Assembly: GCA_023362775.1 (NCBI GenBank)
Contig: JALMGJ010000029.1
Coordinates: forward strand, 400,001-464,000
From: Charina bottae
Lineage: Eukaryota; Chordata; Lepidosauria; Squamata; Charinaidae
Reading direction: 5' to 3'
Length of the DNA: 64,000 nt
Both the position numbers and the translations under genes were made by a program. Below the pieces are notes generated by a model. It saw nothing but the letters and a program-made list of their open reading frames with translations. It was not told the origin of the DNA and made no database searches. Below are positions 1 to 10,155 of the stretch, in pieces (within the stretch, counting starts at the first letter, position 1; each line of letters starts with the position of its first letter).

Positions 1-286
1 ATAAAATCAAATCGAAAGAACAACTTGCCTCAGAAGGATATACTTTTCAATGGTTTTCTTATATGCAACTTATAGAGAAATTTAAGTTAGATAAAAAAGA
101 CTTTGGATTTGAACAGAGCAAATCGGAATTAGAAATACAACTTTGTGAAACAAATGAACACTTAATTGCTAAAATGTATAAATTACTGTTAAGAGGAGAA
201 ATGGTTGAAGAACAAGTTAAAGAACGTATGATCAAATGGGCAAAAAATATTTGTCATAATATACACATGCAGCAACGGGAAAATAT

Positions 287-679
287 GTGGTCTCTACTTT
301 GTGTTACAACTTGAAAGAAATTTTTTATAGGATGATGTATCGATGGTATATGACCCCCAAAAAACTTTCGAAAATGTATGGGACTATTTCCAACGTTTGT
401 TGGAAATGTAATAAACAAGAGGGGTCGTTTTACCATATGTGGTGGACGTGTAAGGTTACAAAGAAATTTTGGAATCAAATATGTACCTTGATGCAGAGTA
501 TACTACAAATACAGATTCCGCTCAAACCAGAATTATTTTTCTTGGGGATATTGGATTTACAAATAGAAAAACACCTAGTTAGAATCATACAATACTGTAT
601 ATGGTTACTGCAGCAAGACTTCTTTATGCACAATTTTGGAAAACTCAGATTCTACCAACGATACAAGAATGGTTGTTAA
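287..679 (+). pseudogene. L1 ORF2 C-terminal fragment
   Basis: This 130-residue open frame matches the carboxyl end of L1 ORF2 (RNA-binding C-terminal domain with the C-x2-C ... H pattern CWKCNKQEGSFYHMWWTC). A full L1 ORF2 is well over 1,000 residues, so only the tail survives. The preceding 63-314 frame continues the same protein upstream in a different register. The real end of ORF2 probably lies near 825, after a further frame change, where another frame ends in WGFED. It is a non-functional remnant. Confidence 0.75.
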
Positions 680-979
680 AATTGATGGACATGGCAGAAA
701 ATGATAAACTCACTTGTTTATTAAAAGAAAGCTCAAGTTGTCGTTATCTCAAAGAGTGGAAACCACTGGTGGACTATTTGCGAAATGCAGGAGGGGCGAA
801 GCTTACATGGGGATTTGAAGATTAGATATTATAAATATAATGGGGTATATTAGACAAAGAATTATTCTTATCTATTGTATGAAAAACTAGCACTTAGGAC
901 AGATTTTTTTATTTTCATGACCAGGGATAGATTGGAAGTTACCTATGTTTCATACTTTACTTTTTCTTTTTCTTTTACT

Positions 980-1156
980 TTACTACACTTTTTCTTTTCT
1001 TTTCTTTTCTTTTCTTTTCTTTTCTTTTCTTTTCTTTTCTTTTCTTTTCTTTTCTTTTCTTTTCTTTTCTTTTGTATTTCTATTTCTATTTCTATTTCTA
1101 TTTCTATTTCTATTTCTATTTCTATTTCTATTTCTATTTCTATTTCTATTTCTAAC
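980..1156 (+). repeat. Compound microsatellite (TTTTC)n then (TATTTC)n
   Basis: About 90 bp of TTTTC repeats change abruptly at about 1073 into about 80 bp of TATTTC repeats. It lies in the 3'UTR of the L1 fragment and probably arose by slippage of its polypyrimidine stretch. The Phe/Leu/Ser-rich open frames over it are artefacts. Confidence 0.95.
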
Positions 1157-1240
1157 TTTTATCTATGTATTGTAAAATTCTAATAAAAAAAATTATCAAA
1201 AAAAAAGAAAAAGAAAAAGACAGGCGTCCCCACCCCACGG

Positions 1241-1365
1241 TCTGCGCGATTGGCTCCCGCCTGCAAACCCCACCCCCAGTCCGCGTGATTGGCTCCCGCC
1301 TGCAAACCCCACCCCCGGTCCATGTGATTGGCTCCCGCCTGCAAACCCTGCCCCCCGGTCCCTCC
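1241..1365 (+). repeat. 39-bp GC-rich tandem repeat, three units
   Basis: Three near-identical units start at 1248, 1287 and 1326 (exact 39-bp spacing). Each begins with GATTGGCTCCCGCC. GATTGG is an inverted CCAAT box, so the array looks promoter-like. It lies just downstream of the L1 A-rich tail and upstream of a further GC-rich stretch. It may belong to an LTR or 5'UTR of an unrecognised element; no TG...CA ends could be fixed. Confidence 0.85.
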
Positions 1366-1380
1366 TTTGCCGCGCACTGA

Positions 1381-2136
1381 TAGGCGGGAGGGCTTCCTCT
1401 TCCGGGTTGCCTCTGTCAGGGTTTCTGTGCAAAAACAAATCGCTTTCTCTACTGTGTACTTTTTGTTTACTATTCCTCTGGCAGCGTTCTCAAAACAAAC
1501 TTCACTGATAATGCAGGTGGCCCATCACGTGATGTTATTGTCTGTCTGAAAATAACTCTCTCATGGGAACAAGAAGAACACATCTGGGAGGGGGGAACAG
1601 TATGCTTGGTTAGATGCAACACTGCCATCTCATGGTGGTTTATATTATGTGCAATTCTAAACGCTTAAGGCTTTGTTAATCTGGAAATGCCTTGTGACCC
1701 TCTGATCCTAAGATCCCTCCAATCAGAAAGCTGAAACAAGTGTATATCACAGCTGTGAACTATGGGTCTATGCTTCTTGACTTCTGTCTGGTCTTTTAGC
1801 CATGTTCCTATATGTGTTCTGCTTCTGAGGACTGCATGCCATGGCTGTGTCTGTAGGCCATGGCATCCTTCATGTCTGTCAATGGAACCAAGGAACGAAA
1901 CTCTGCTTATAGGTTTGTTTTTCCTTTTTGCAATAATGTAACTATATATGCATTTATTGCCTTATGCTACAAGTAAACACTTTTAGCCATAAACGCTGCA
2001 CTCTGTCTGTTCTGTTTACTTTGCACCTAAAACCCCATAAGCCAGCATACTCCTACAGCCTCCAATCGGCAGCTCCAGCTCGGATCCTCCTTCCGCACCA
2101 TTCCTGCCTGCAAACTCCCCAAGTTCGGTAATGCTT
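1381..2136. other. No gene recognised; possible LTR-like sequence
   Basis: No credible coding frame. A palindromic CATCACGTGATG lies near 1523. The stretch around 1930-2035 (TGCAATAATG, then pyrimidine-rich sequence with AAACGCTGCACTCTGTCTG) resembles the U5 side of some LTRs, but no boundaries or TSD were found. Confidence 0.3.
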
Positions 2137-2238
2137 TGTTATATGTGAACATATGCTCATATGCAGTATTATTGTCCCTTAATTCTCTGTTATATGTGAA
2201 CATATGCTCATATGCAGTATTATTGTCCCTTAATTCTC
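2137..2238 (+). repeat. 51-bp tandem duplication
   Basis: Two adjacent copies (2137-2187 and 2188-2238) are essentially identical and begin TGTTATATGTGAACATATGC. Each contains ATATGTGAACATAT, an imperfect palindrome. Confidence 0.9.
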
Positions 2239-2274
2239 CCTTAAATATGAGTATGTGTTAGTTAAATAGCTGTA

Positions 2275-2411
2275 GTATTATTTTTTCTTAATTTTTCTTT
2301 TCTTGATTGTATAATTTATTATTGTTTATTTTTTTGATGTTAGGTAAATACATTGAGAGCTCCTGCACCGAAGTCAAATTCCTTGTATGTTTAGTCATAC
2401 TTGGCCAATAA
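2275..2411 (+). mobile_element. LINE 3' tail (L2/CR1-like)
   Basis: The segment ending AATTCCTTGTATG...ACTTGGCCAATAAAG resembles the 3' ends of L2-type LINEs of reptiles and fish, which finish in such a CAATAAAG motif followed by a simple repeat. Only the last ~130 bp is recognisable. Confidence 0.45.
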
Positions 2412-2418
2412 AGTATTC

Positions 2419-2514
2419 TCTTCTCTTCTCTTCTCTTCTCTTCTCTTCTCTTCTCTTCTCTTCTCTTCTATTCTATTCTATTCTATTCTATTCTATTCTA
2501 TTCTATTCTATTCC
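2419..2514 (+). repeat. Compound microsatellite (TTCTC)n then (TTCTA)n
   Basis: About 50 bp of TTCTC repeats pass into about 45 bp of TTCTA repeats directly after the LINE-like tail. The open frame over it is an artefact of repeat composition. Confidence 0.95.
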
Positions 2515-2708
2515 AGGGAGCTGAGGAACAGGAAGCAAATAACATTGGTAAAAGTATCAAGTGGATTTGGGGCTAATCAACAACTGGACCACAAACTTGT
2601 GGCAATCCAATCACAGATTGATCTGTGCATCATCTTGAGATCTTGGCTGGGTGCAGTTTTAGCAAGAAGTACTTGTGACTCTATCAGCAGAACACCTTGT
2701 ATCTAGAC

Positions 2709-2965
2709 CATAGCTTTCCAAACTGTGTATTGGGACACGTTAGTGTGTCGGCTGCAGTGTCTGGGTGTGTCCCGGCTGCTGCTGCCTCCAAACCTGCTGT
2801 GATTCCACGCAGGTCCTAGTGCCTGCCTCGTGCCTTGCTGCCTCCAAACCTGCCAGGATTCCGCACAGGTCCTAGTGCCTGCCTTGTGCCCTGCTGTAAG
2901 AGTGTGTCGCGAAATGATGCATGTCTAAAAAGTGTATCACCAACATGAAAAGTTGGAAAGCTCTG
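2709..2965. mobile_element. Non-autonomous hAT transposon, divergent GC-rich family copy
   Basis: Begins CATAGCTTTCCAAACTGTG and ends TTGGAAAGCTCTG, the terminal inverted repeats (TIRs) seen in five other copies here. It is flanked by 8-bp duplications atctagac (2701-2708) and atctagtc (2966-2973), one mismatch. The internal part holds two ~75-bp related segments containing CTGCCTCCAAACCTGC. It has no coding capacity. Confidence 0.8.
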
Positions 2966-2973
2966 ATCTAGTC

Positions 2974-4159
2974 CATAAAAGTTACAAGGTCCAATAGAAT
3001 TTAGCAGAAAGTAGCTTGTATTACCCATAATTGATGCTTGACAACCGGTTCCATATTTCTGACCAAATTATTTGATAAGTCTCCATATTTTCAGTGCTGT
3101 CAGCTCAAGACTCCCAAGATAGTTAAGGCTCATCTTAACCAAGTTGCGGCTCTAAAAAGTAAAACTGAATACAGAGTCTTCTTTTTTTGTAATACATAAT
3201 GATTTTATGGTTACATCTGCTATAAACTACTGTATAGAAAATAGTTTTGTTTTTTTCCCCAGGGGGAGCTCTCTGTTGTATGTCTTACAGTTAATACTCC
3301 TGAATATCAAATGCATATTTTGAGACTAGCTATCTTTTTACCCAGGGCAAAATTTTTCCAGTGGTGAGACTTTAATTTTGGGACTCAATTTTCAAATCCA
3401 GGTTTTGGAGATTATAATATAAAAAACAGTGAGAAAAAAAGTGAAGAAGTTTGTTATAGCTCTATCAGCCACACAGTATCAAGTTTTGCATATTGACTTG
3501 GCTGGAATTGCTTATTTAGCTTTATTTTTAAAAAAGCTTTACATTTATAGTAAACAATTCAGAAATACGCGCATCTCGTGTTGCAATACTGTTTGGTTTG
3601 TTGGAGAAAAACTGTCCAGGGCTGGTTGACTTCCTCATGACTTGGTGCCAGATCAAATGACCAAAACATCTTTAATTTCTTAATTAAAATTAATTTGAAA
3701 AATCTCAGAATAAAGCATTGAACTGAATTTCTACTTTCATACGCACTCACAACTGTTCATACTTTCTGACATACTTTGCAGCTTTTTTGTTCATCAATAA
3801 AGCCTTTCCCTGCATACTGGATCCGTCTACTGTACCTTCATCCAGATCTGTTACATCCTTCTCTTTTCCTCTTTGTTTTAAACCCAGAGAAAACTTGCCT
3901 ATTTTTCCTTCTTTCATTTCTTTTGTTCATTCATGCTCTTTGCTCCCCCCCCCACACCAAGCTGCAATCTTTTACATGCCATGGGAATATCCATGGCTGC
4001 TACAAGCTGGGTGCAAATTGGGCACTGCCCCAGCGTGCCACAAAAAGGAAGGTGCCAGTTGCAAATTAATTTATTTTACGAAAGTTGTGTGGTACGTTTA
4101 TATAGAAAGAGAAGGAGAGACAATATTTTGAATATTTAAAAATGTTTTTTGGAGGGGGT
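2974..4159. other. Intergenic sequence, nothing recognised
   Basis: No repeat family, RNA or coding region could be supported on either strand. The open frames at 3429-3629 and 3776-4139 show no domain and overlap each other in several registers. Confidence 0.5.
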
Positions 4160-4169
4160 GCTAAAGTGG

Positions 4170-4370
4170 TAAAATAAATTGAAAGCATGCAAATGCAAGT
4201 AGATGAATAGGTACCACTTCAGTGGGAAGGTAACAGCGTTCTGCGTGCATCATGCTGGCCACATGACCGCGGAAGCATCTTTGGACAGCGCTGGCTCTTT
4301 GGCTAAGAAACGGAGATGAGCACCGGCCCCTAGAGTCGGACACGACTGTGCAGGGGAACCTTGTCCCTTT
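4170..4370 (+). mobile_element. Sauria-type tRNA SINE, 5'-truncated
   Basis: Carries the central domain (GAAAGCATGCAAATGCAAG), the AGATGAGCACCGGCCCC block and the AGTCGGACACGACTG motif. It lacks the tRNA head. A perfect 10-bp TSD gctaaagtgg flanks it at 4160-4169 and 4371-4380. Confidence 0.9.
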
Positions 4371-4380
4371 GCTAAAGTGG

Positions 4381-4984
4381 AATTATGTACAAGGGCGCTT
4401 GTATGCCAGCAGCAGTGCTGGGAATGTCACCGGATGAGCCCATAGCTATTACCCTGAGCTTGGTCAGTTAAGACCTTTGCATGATGGTTTTGGTAAGACA
4501 GAAGGACTAGACTAGGCTCCGCTGGTGTTGCACTGTGTCACACGCAACATTCTCAGCAAGCAGACACAAGACGGGTCAGCTTTCACGCCTTTTGGCCAGC
4601 ACACTGCAAGCTCAGCCGAAGCCCAGTTTTAACCCAGGCATGCTCACGCAATTCTATATCAGCCAGGTTCTTGCCCCCACCCCACCAAGTCAAAGAGAGA
4701 TGCAACACCAGATACCTTTACAAACTAAAACAACGTTGTCTTTGTGCACACAGCTAAATGCAAAAATCTGAACTGTGCCAGTAGATGCATTAGGCAGACG
4801 TCTGAAGCCAACATCCAGAGAAATGTATTTTTACTATTATGTTACTCATTTACTGTGTTAATATAAACCTGTTGCTCTTGCTGCACTCAGTTCTGTAGCT
4901 ATTTGTGAAGGCACACTGTGCAAAATGGGCCTAAGTGTTGCTTTCTTTGTTTGATATGGATGTGTTTGCTTTGTGCTCATAGGC
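4381..4984. other. Intergenic sequence, nothing recognised
   Basis: The 78-codon frame at 4535-4771 has no recognisable domain. No repeat was identified with confidence. Confidence 0.45.
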
Positions 4985-5394
4985 TACAGGTAGCCCTCGC
5001 TTAACGACCACAATTGGGACCGGAATTTCGGTTGCTAAGCAAAGTGGTCATTAAGTGAATCCAACCCGATTATGTGACCTTTTTTGCAGCGGTTGTTAAG
5101 TGAATCACTGTGGGGGTTAAGTGAACCACATGGTTGTTAAGTGAATAATGCGGCTCCCTGTTGATTTTGCTTGCCAGAAGCCGACCTGGAAGGTCAAAAA
5201 TGGTGATCTCGTGACCACGGGATGCTGTGACAGTCATAATTGCAAACCAGCTGCCAAGTGCCCAAATCGTGATCATGTGACCGCGGGGATGCTGTGATGG
5301 TTGTGTGAGGACCAGCCATAAGCCAGTTTTTTCAGCACCATCGTAAGTCTGAACCATCATTAAATGAATGGTTGTTAAGTGAGGAGTACCTGTA
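4985..5394. mobile_element. TA-flanked MITE (mariner/Tigger-like), about 400 bp
   Basis: Starts TA-CAGGTAGCCCTCGCTTAAC and ends GTGAGGAGTACCTG-TA, i.e. inverted termini bounded by TA, the target dinucleotide of Tc1/mariner transposons. The interior is a quasi-palindrome built from recurring TTAAGTGA and TCACTTAA-type motifs. It belongs with copies at 9020, 23240, 48604 and 54545. No transposase is encoded. Confidence 0.75.
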
Positions 5395-5630
5395 TTTGGA
5401 TCATGGCAGCGATGACCTTCCAACATTTGCAAGAGTTGACTTCCTTCTTGGGATAGAATTCTACCTTTGATCCAGTGCTATTGACTAGGTTTGAGTGGGA
5501 CCTCGGCACAGAACCGTCAATGCTTTGTTTGAATAGAATATGAATATGCATTTTAATAAGCAAAATCTATGTGGTTTTTTCCCTAATTACACTGCATCCG
5601 ACCACTTCTGACACCTCTCTGTTGGCTGCT

Positions 5631-6120
5631 TTAATTTAATTTTATTTATTTATTGTGGTATTTATACCCCGCCTATCCCCTCCCTAATGGAGGACTCTAG
5701 GCGGCTTACAAGCATATATATACATTTAATTATACAATTCACAAATCACCATTTTAACCGCGCATGAGGGGAGGGGGTAAGGAACCGACTCTTCCAGGCT
5801 CTGGACTACAATTCCCAGGATGCCTTGAGCTGGCTGCTGACATCCTGTAGCTGTTGCATCCGGGTCCGTCGTCAACACCTGCCATTCGATCTTCCTCCGA
5901 TTCTTTCCTCCGGTGGTGCCGACTTCCCGACAGGACGCCAGCAAATTAGCCCACTTTAAGGTGGTACCCATTATGTACTTGCAAAGCTTTCGAACTGTTG
6001 GGTTGACAGGAGCTGGGTGTAACAACAAGAGCTCACCTCGTTGCATGGGGTTTGAACTGCAGACCTTCTGATCTGCAGCCTATAGCTCAGCAGTTTAACC
6101 TGCTGAGCTACCGTGTCCCA
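5631..6120 (-). mobile_element. tRNA-derived SINE with L2/CR1-like tail, nearly complete
   Basis: Read on the minus strand it starts with a tRNA-like head containing an A-box-like TAGCTCAGCAGG (plus 6099-6110) and a degenerate B box near 6049-6065. A central domain follows (GGTGAGCTC ... CAGCTCCTG ... GTTCGAAAGC), then a unique body, a tail GTAAGCCGCCTAGAG ... GGATAGGCGGGGTATAAA and an A/T-rich end. Related copies lie at 9590-10095 and 35249-35586. The tail resembles the 3' end of the LINE at 10091-13105, suggesting mobilisation by that type of enzyme. Confidence 0.8.
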
Positions 6121-6257
6121 CGGTAATTAATAATTGCTCTGAGCTGGAAATGAGTTGTTCCGGTCTTCCTGCTTAGCTCGGGAGTGGTGTCACTCCTGTG
6201 ATGGATTGCTGGGTGGGCCTGGAACAGGGCCATAGAGGAGCAGGAGCACGTGAGGAG

Positions 6258-6390
6258 GAGTGGTGGTGTCAAAAAAGTCAAAATGGAAGCCAGGACCACA
6301 TGAAGCTCCACGTCTTTTTTGCAACACATGTAAAAAGGAGGCAGGGCTTCAACTGCATGGTTATGGCCACCAAATTGGCCTTTGTCACCT
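6258..6390. mobile_element. MITE-like repeat with GTCAAAATGG motif
   Basis: Contains GTGTCAAAAAAGTCAAAATGG and a related inverted portion near 6325-6385. The same core (AAAAAGTCAAGATGG) recurs at about eight other places in the window. The boundaries are uncertain. Confidence 0.45.
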
Positions 6391-6414
6391 CCCCCTCCCC
6401 ATCTCCATATAGAG

Positions 6415-6549
6415 CAGTGTTTCTCAACCTTGGCAACTTGAAGGTGTGTGGACTTCAACTCCCAGAATTCCCCAGCCAGCAAGGCTGGCTGGGGAATTCT
6501 GGGAGTTGATGTCCACACATCTTCAAGCTGCCAAGGTTGAGAAACACTG
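6415..6549. mobile_element. Palindromic foldback hAT-like MITE
   Basis: Near-perfect 135-bp palindrome with termini CAGTGTTTCTCAACC and GGTTGAGAAACACTG. Flanking 8-bp duplications are atatagag (6407-6414) and atacagag (6550-6557), one mismatch. The 8-bp TSD and CAG...CTG termini point to the hAT superfamily. Eight copies are found here. Confidence 0.85.
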
Positions 6550-6557
6550 ATACAGAG

Positions 6558-7364
6558 GTTCACATCTTAGATCTGGATCCTCCTTAGTTCAGGCTGAGGT
6601 GTATAAATGGCTGCAACCCATTTCAGCAGGGGCAACAATTGACCAAGGGGATCCTCCTGTGCCCCTTTCCAACCCCAGGCGGGCATATTGTGCCCGACCC
6701 TTCAGCCTTTTTGGTTCGATTCTCGATCTCAGGTGAGAAACAGCAACAGATTTTCATCAATCTGTGCAAACGGGCGAATTTTCCCACAACAGCAGGCAGG
6801 GCTTTTTAAATACAGGATTTCACGCTAATGGCTGCGTTTCCCTCTGGCCTTGTGAATCGGACGCATTAATAAAGCTTTGGGGCTGGCCCGAGTTAGCATG
6901 GGGGCTTCGATGGCATTTCCGGGGCTGAGAGCAAGAGAAAGGGAGGCCAACAACCACTCCTTTGGCAAAACGCCTGGGAGAGGCGGTGGGGAAACCGGCT
7001 TGGCTCAGCAGACAAGTGGGTCTTCTTAAGAGGGCCATCGTGAAAGCCCATTTGGATCATCTCTTAGAAATCATCTGCAAATTGGAGAGCAGAAAATGCA
7101 GGCTGTTTCGCTGCCTCGCATTGTTAAGGTGGTAAACACCAAAGTCAGTCGCCATGGCAACAAAACCATGGTCAGCAGCAAGCTTTCATTCCTTTTCTAA
7201 GGAACTGGCAATTACAGTCTTCAGGTAACAGCGAGAAGGGCCTCATTAAAGCGAGCCTTTGTTGTTTAGCTTGAAGGGCTGAGAGGCACAGGCAGGATTC
7301 CTGTTTCCACTTGAGACTGAAAATAAGTCTCAGCACACGACGGAAAGTAAAAATGGAAAGGCAT
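6558..7364. other. Intergenic sequence, nothing recognised
   Basis: No repeat or coding region can be supported. The short frames at 6820-7038 and 7172-7375 lack domains. Confidence 0.45.
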
Positions 7365-7560
7365 CTTGCAATCATCGAGTGGAAAGGGCCTTTAGAGTCC
7401 AGCCCTCTGTTCTGCCCAAATTAATCCCAATTAAAGGACCTCAGAAAGGTGGTTCTCCATCTTCCTCCTGGATGCCTCCTATGAAAGAGAGCCCAATACT
7501 TTCCTTGGTCATTGTTCAATTGCTCTATTCTGGGGAAGGTTTTTCTAACTTTTAATCATC
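7365..7560 (-). mobile_element. CR1 LINE 3' fragment
   Basis: On the minus strand the end reads as the characteristic CR1 terminus (a GGACTC-TAAAGG-CCCTTTCC pattern), preceded by a CR1-like 3' region. It is short and diverged. Confidence 0.45.
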
Positions 7561-7595
7561 ACAATTTGCCTTCCTATATTCCTCCCTTCCTATAA

Positions 7596-7923
7596 GGGGC
7601 GTGGTGGCTCAGCGGGTAAGACGCCGGGCTTGTCGATCGGAAGATCGCAAGTTCGGAGGTCTGAATCCCTAGCCCTGCGTGCGGAGTGAGCTCCTGCACT
7701 CTCCCCAGCTCTTGCCAACCTAGCAATTCAAAAGCATGCAAATGCAAGTAGATGAATAGGTGGGTAGGTAACAGCGTTCCACACGCGTCATGCTGGCCAC
7801 ATGACCGTGGAAACGTCTTCGGACAACGCTGGCTCTTCGACTAACAAACGGAGATGAGCACCGGCCCCTAGAGTCGGACACGACTGCACAACTGTGCGGG
7901 GGGAGCCTTTACCTTTTTACCTT
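7596..7923 (+). mobile_element. Sauria-type tRNA SINE, near full length
   Basis: Begins GGGGCGTGGTGGCTCAGCGG with an A box (TGGCTCAGCGGG), continues with a B-box region (one base lost from GGTTCGAATCC), the central domain and the AGTCGGACACGACTG block, and ends in CCTTTACCTTTT. No clear TSD was found. Confidence 0.88.
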
Positions 7924-7948
7924 GAATCCCTTATTTCATGACCCATAC

Positions 7949-8065
7949 CAGTGTTTCTCAACCTTGGCAACTTTAAGGTGTGTGGACTTCAACTCTCTGG
8001 CTGGCTGGGGAATTCTGGGAGTTGAAGTCCACACACCTTAAAGTTGCCAAGGTTGAGAAACACTG
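7949..8065. mobile_element. Palindromic foldback hAT-like MITE
   Basis: Same family as 6415-6549, with an 18-bp loss near the centre. Termini are CAGTGTTTCTCAACC and GGTTGAGAAACACTG. TSD acccatac / acctatac (7941-7948, 8066-8073), one mismatch. Confidence 0.85.
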
Positions 8066-8073
8066 ACCTATAC

Positions 8074-9019
8074 TTTGGAAAGATGAAATATGTCCAGGGA
8101 CTCCATAGGGTATGGTAAAACAAAGTCAGGATGGTGGCCGTGACGGTGCAATCGAAGCGCCACCCGCTTTTTATGTGCAGAGACGTAAGGAGCACCCTTT
8201 CTGCCCCGTGCACAGCCCAAGGTTCCATGCTGGAGCCTGCTCCTTAATCCGCCTCATTTCTAGAGCATCTCTCCCTGGTTCCCCCCATCGGCATTCCTGG
8301 ATTCTAGTGTTCCTGAGCTAACAGGTCATTTGGACTTCCTGAAGTGTGAGTAGTAGTAAATTACAGGTTGGTTGAAGCTGGACTTGTAAGTGGACATTTG
8401 ACCGTGGCTCGTCATTTTTGAAAACCAAGGCTACTAAGCTGGCTGATGTCTTTCTGAAAGACCGACTAGATGCCGCATTAAGCGTGAAGCCCGGCTGGTT
8501 CACCTGGAATGTATCATCTGTTTTGCCAAAAGACTGCGATTTACTTGTTATTATACAATTTTAAAAAACATTTCCTTCTGCTTCTGCTTCTGTTCTCAGA
8601 CAAATAAACGTCTGTCTAGTTATCTTCCCAGCCGAAAAAAAGAAGCGAGGCAGGGGCCATTGTATACACAGCTCCATACATCGTGACTCGCTTGAAGCAT
8701 GCGTTCAAAACAAAGGAGAGATTTCTATTTTGGGAACAAAGCAAAGCATCTTTGGTGTAAATGTAGCTTTACGCACAGTCTATTATTCTTTTACCCCCCT
8801 CCCCAAATTATTTCTTTATCTTTTCCACTCTGCTTTAATCACAATCACTATATTTTCTATAGTCTCCAATTCACTGCTTAGCAAATACATTCTATATAAA
8901 CACTATTTTCTAGACAGCTTTAGCTGCACTGTCGTGGTGAATCTAATTCCAGATGTAATGTGGCATGTAATTCCTATGACTAATGTTTGATGCTACGTCT
9001 TTATATTAACAATTAATTA
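8074..9019. other. Mostly unannotated; MITE-like core at 8115-8190
   Basis: A diverged AAAGTCAGGATGGTGGCCG motif near 8122 belongs to the dispersed GTCAAGATGG family. The remainder shows no recognised element or coding region. Confidence 0.4.
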
Positions 9020-9363
9020 TACAGATAGTCCTTGCATAATAAACATTCATTTAGTGATGGTTCAGACTTACAACGGTGCTGAAAACCGATTTGCGACCGG
9101 TCCTTGCACTTACAACCGTTGCAGCGTCCTGAGGTCATGTGATCGCCATTGTCGACCTTCCCAGCCAGCTTCCAGCAAGCAAAATCAATGGGGGACCGTG
9201 TGATTCGCTTGATGACCACATGGTTCACCTAATGACCACAGTGATTCACTTAACGACTGCTGCAAAAAAGGTCATAAAATTGGGTCAGATTTGCTTAATG
9301 ACTGCTTTGCTTAGCAACTGAAACACAGTCCCAACTGTGGTCATTAAGCGAGGACTACCTTTA
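9020..9363. mobile_element. TA-flanked MITE (mariner/Tigger-like)
   Basis: Starts TA-CAGATAGTCCTTGC and ends GCGAGGACTACCTT-TA. It shares the CACTTAACGACTGC interior with 4985-5394 and 48604-48981. A diverged, non-coding copy. Confidence 0.7.
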
Positions 9364-9589
9364 AGTTCAAAGTCAATGCTTTCACCTTTATATGGCATAT
9401 AAAAAATATTTCCTACCCTATTTAGGGTAATGCTGGAGATATTCCCTTTGATAGTTTGATACTCCCAAACTATCTGTTTTAATTGGATATTTCTGCTCAG
9501 AATATTTGGTGGATTTATTTACCTTTATTTATTTATATAATGTATTTATTTAGGTTCTGGACAGCAGATCCTTGAGGGCTCTGGTTTCC

Positions 9590-10095
9590 GGCTGCTGCTA
9601 CTAAGGGGCGCAGACCCATAAGGTCGGCAGTTCGAATCTGCGTGGCGAGGTGAGCTCTCGTCACTAGCCCCAGCTCTCTGCCAACCCAGCGATTCGAAAG
9701 CTAAATAAGCAAGTAGATAAATGGGTACCACTCACATGGGGCAATATGCTGGCATCGTGTCGGGGAGTCGCCTCGGAGCCGAAGACGGAGACGGAGATCT
9801 GGAGATCTGGAGAAGCCGGAATGGCGGCTGAGGACGGCGGCAGAGGACGACGGACCCCAGTTACAACTTCCGGGATGTCAGCAGCCGGCTCCGAAAGCGA
9901 GGCATTCTGGGACTTGTAGTTCCAATGCCTGGAAAAGAAGAGCCGGTTCCCTCACCCCCTCCCTAATCACGCGGGTATTGTATGATATGATTGTATAAAA
10001 TTGAATTACATGATTGTAAGCCGCCTAGAGCCCTCCATTAGGGAGGGGATAGGCGGGGTATAAATAAGATAAATAAATAAATAAATAAATACTTA
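9590..10095 (+). mobile_element. tRNA-derived SINE with L2/CR1-like tail
   Basis: Contains a B-box-like GGCAGTTCGAATCTGC (from 9625), the shared central domain GTGAGCTC...CAGCTC...GCCAACCCAGCGATTCG, a GC-rich body (GATGTCAGCAGCCGGC), the tail TAAGCCGCCTAGAGCCC...GGATAGGCGGGGTATAAA and an AAAT-repeat end. The A-box part of the head is missing or diverged. Its AAAT tail abuts the LINE that begins at about 10091, which may have inserted into it. Confidence 0.8.
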
Positions 10096-10155
10096 ACGCC
10101 AGGTCAGTAAACAACAAAGCCCCTCTCATAAGTGAATTAATCATGGAGAGAGGGG

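Larger units (their letters stand above)
1..1215 (+). mobile_element. 5'-truncated L1 LINE, 3' end of ORF2 plus 3'UTR
   Basis: The left edge holds the C-terminal end of an L1 ORF2 protein. The frame at 287-679 reads a typical L1 C-terminal block with RWYMTPKKLSKM, a CWKCNKQEGSFYHMWW cysteine/histidine segment and WNQI, the zinc-knuckle-like region after the reverse transcriptase. The part at 63-314 is in another frame, so at least one frameshift separates them, and the element runs off the window. A pyrimidine-rich 3'UTR follows, expanded into (TTTTC)n and (TATTTC)n, then an AATAAA-like signal and an A-rich tail near 1180-1220. The copy is dead: truncated, frameshifted and without the RT core in this window. 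Assignment to L1 rests on recognised protein motifs. Confidence 0.8.

Noticed and set aside
945..1183. Leu/Phe- or Ser/Ile-rich membrane protein
   Set aside because: Frames through TTTTC and TATTTC microsatellites; composition artefact.
1381..2060. Complete endogenous retrovirus LTR
   Set aside because: Some LTR-like sequence is present, but no TG...CA ends, TSD or second copy in the window could be shown, so it is left as possible only.
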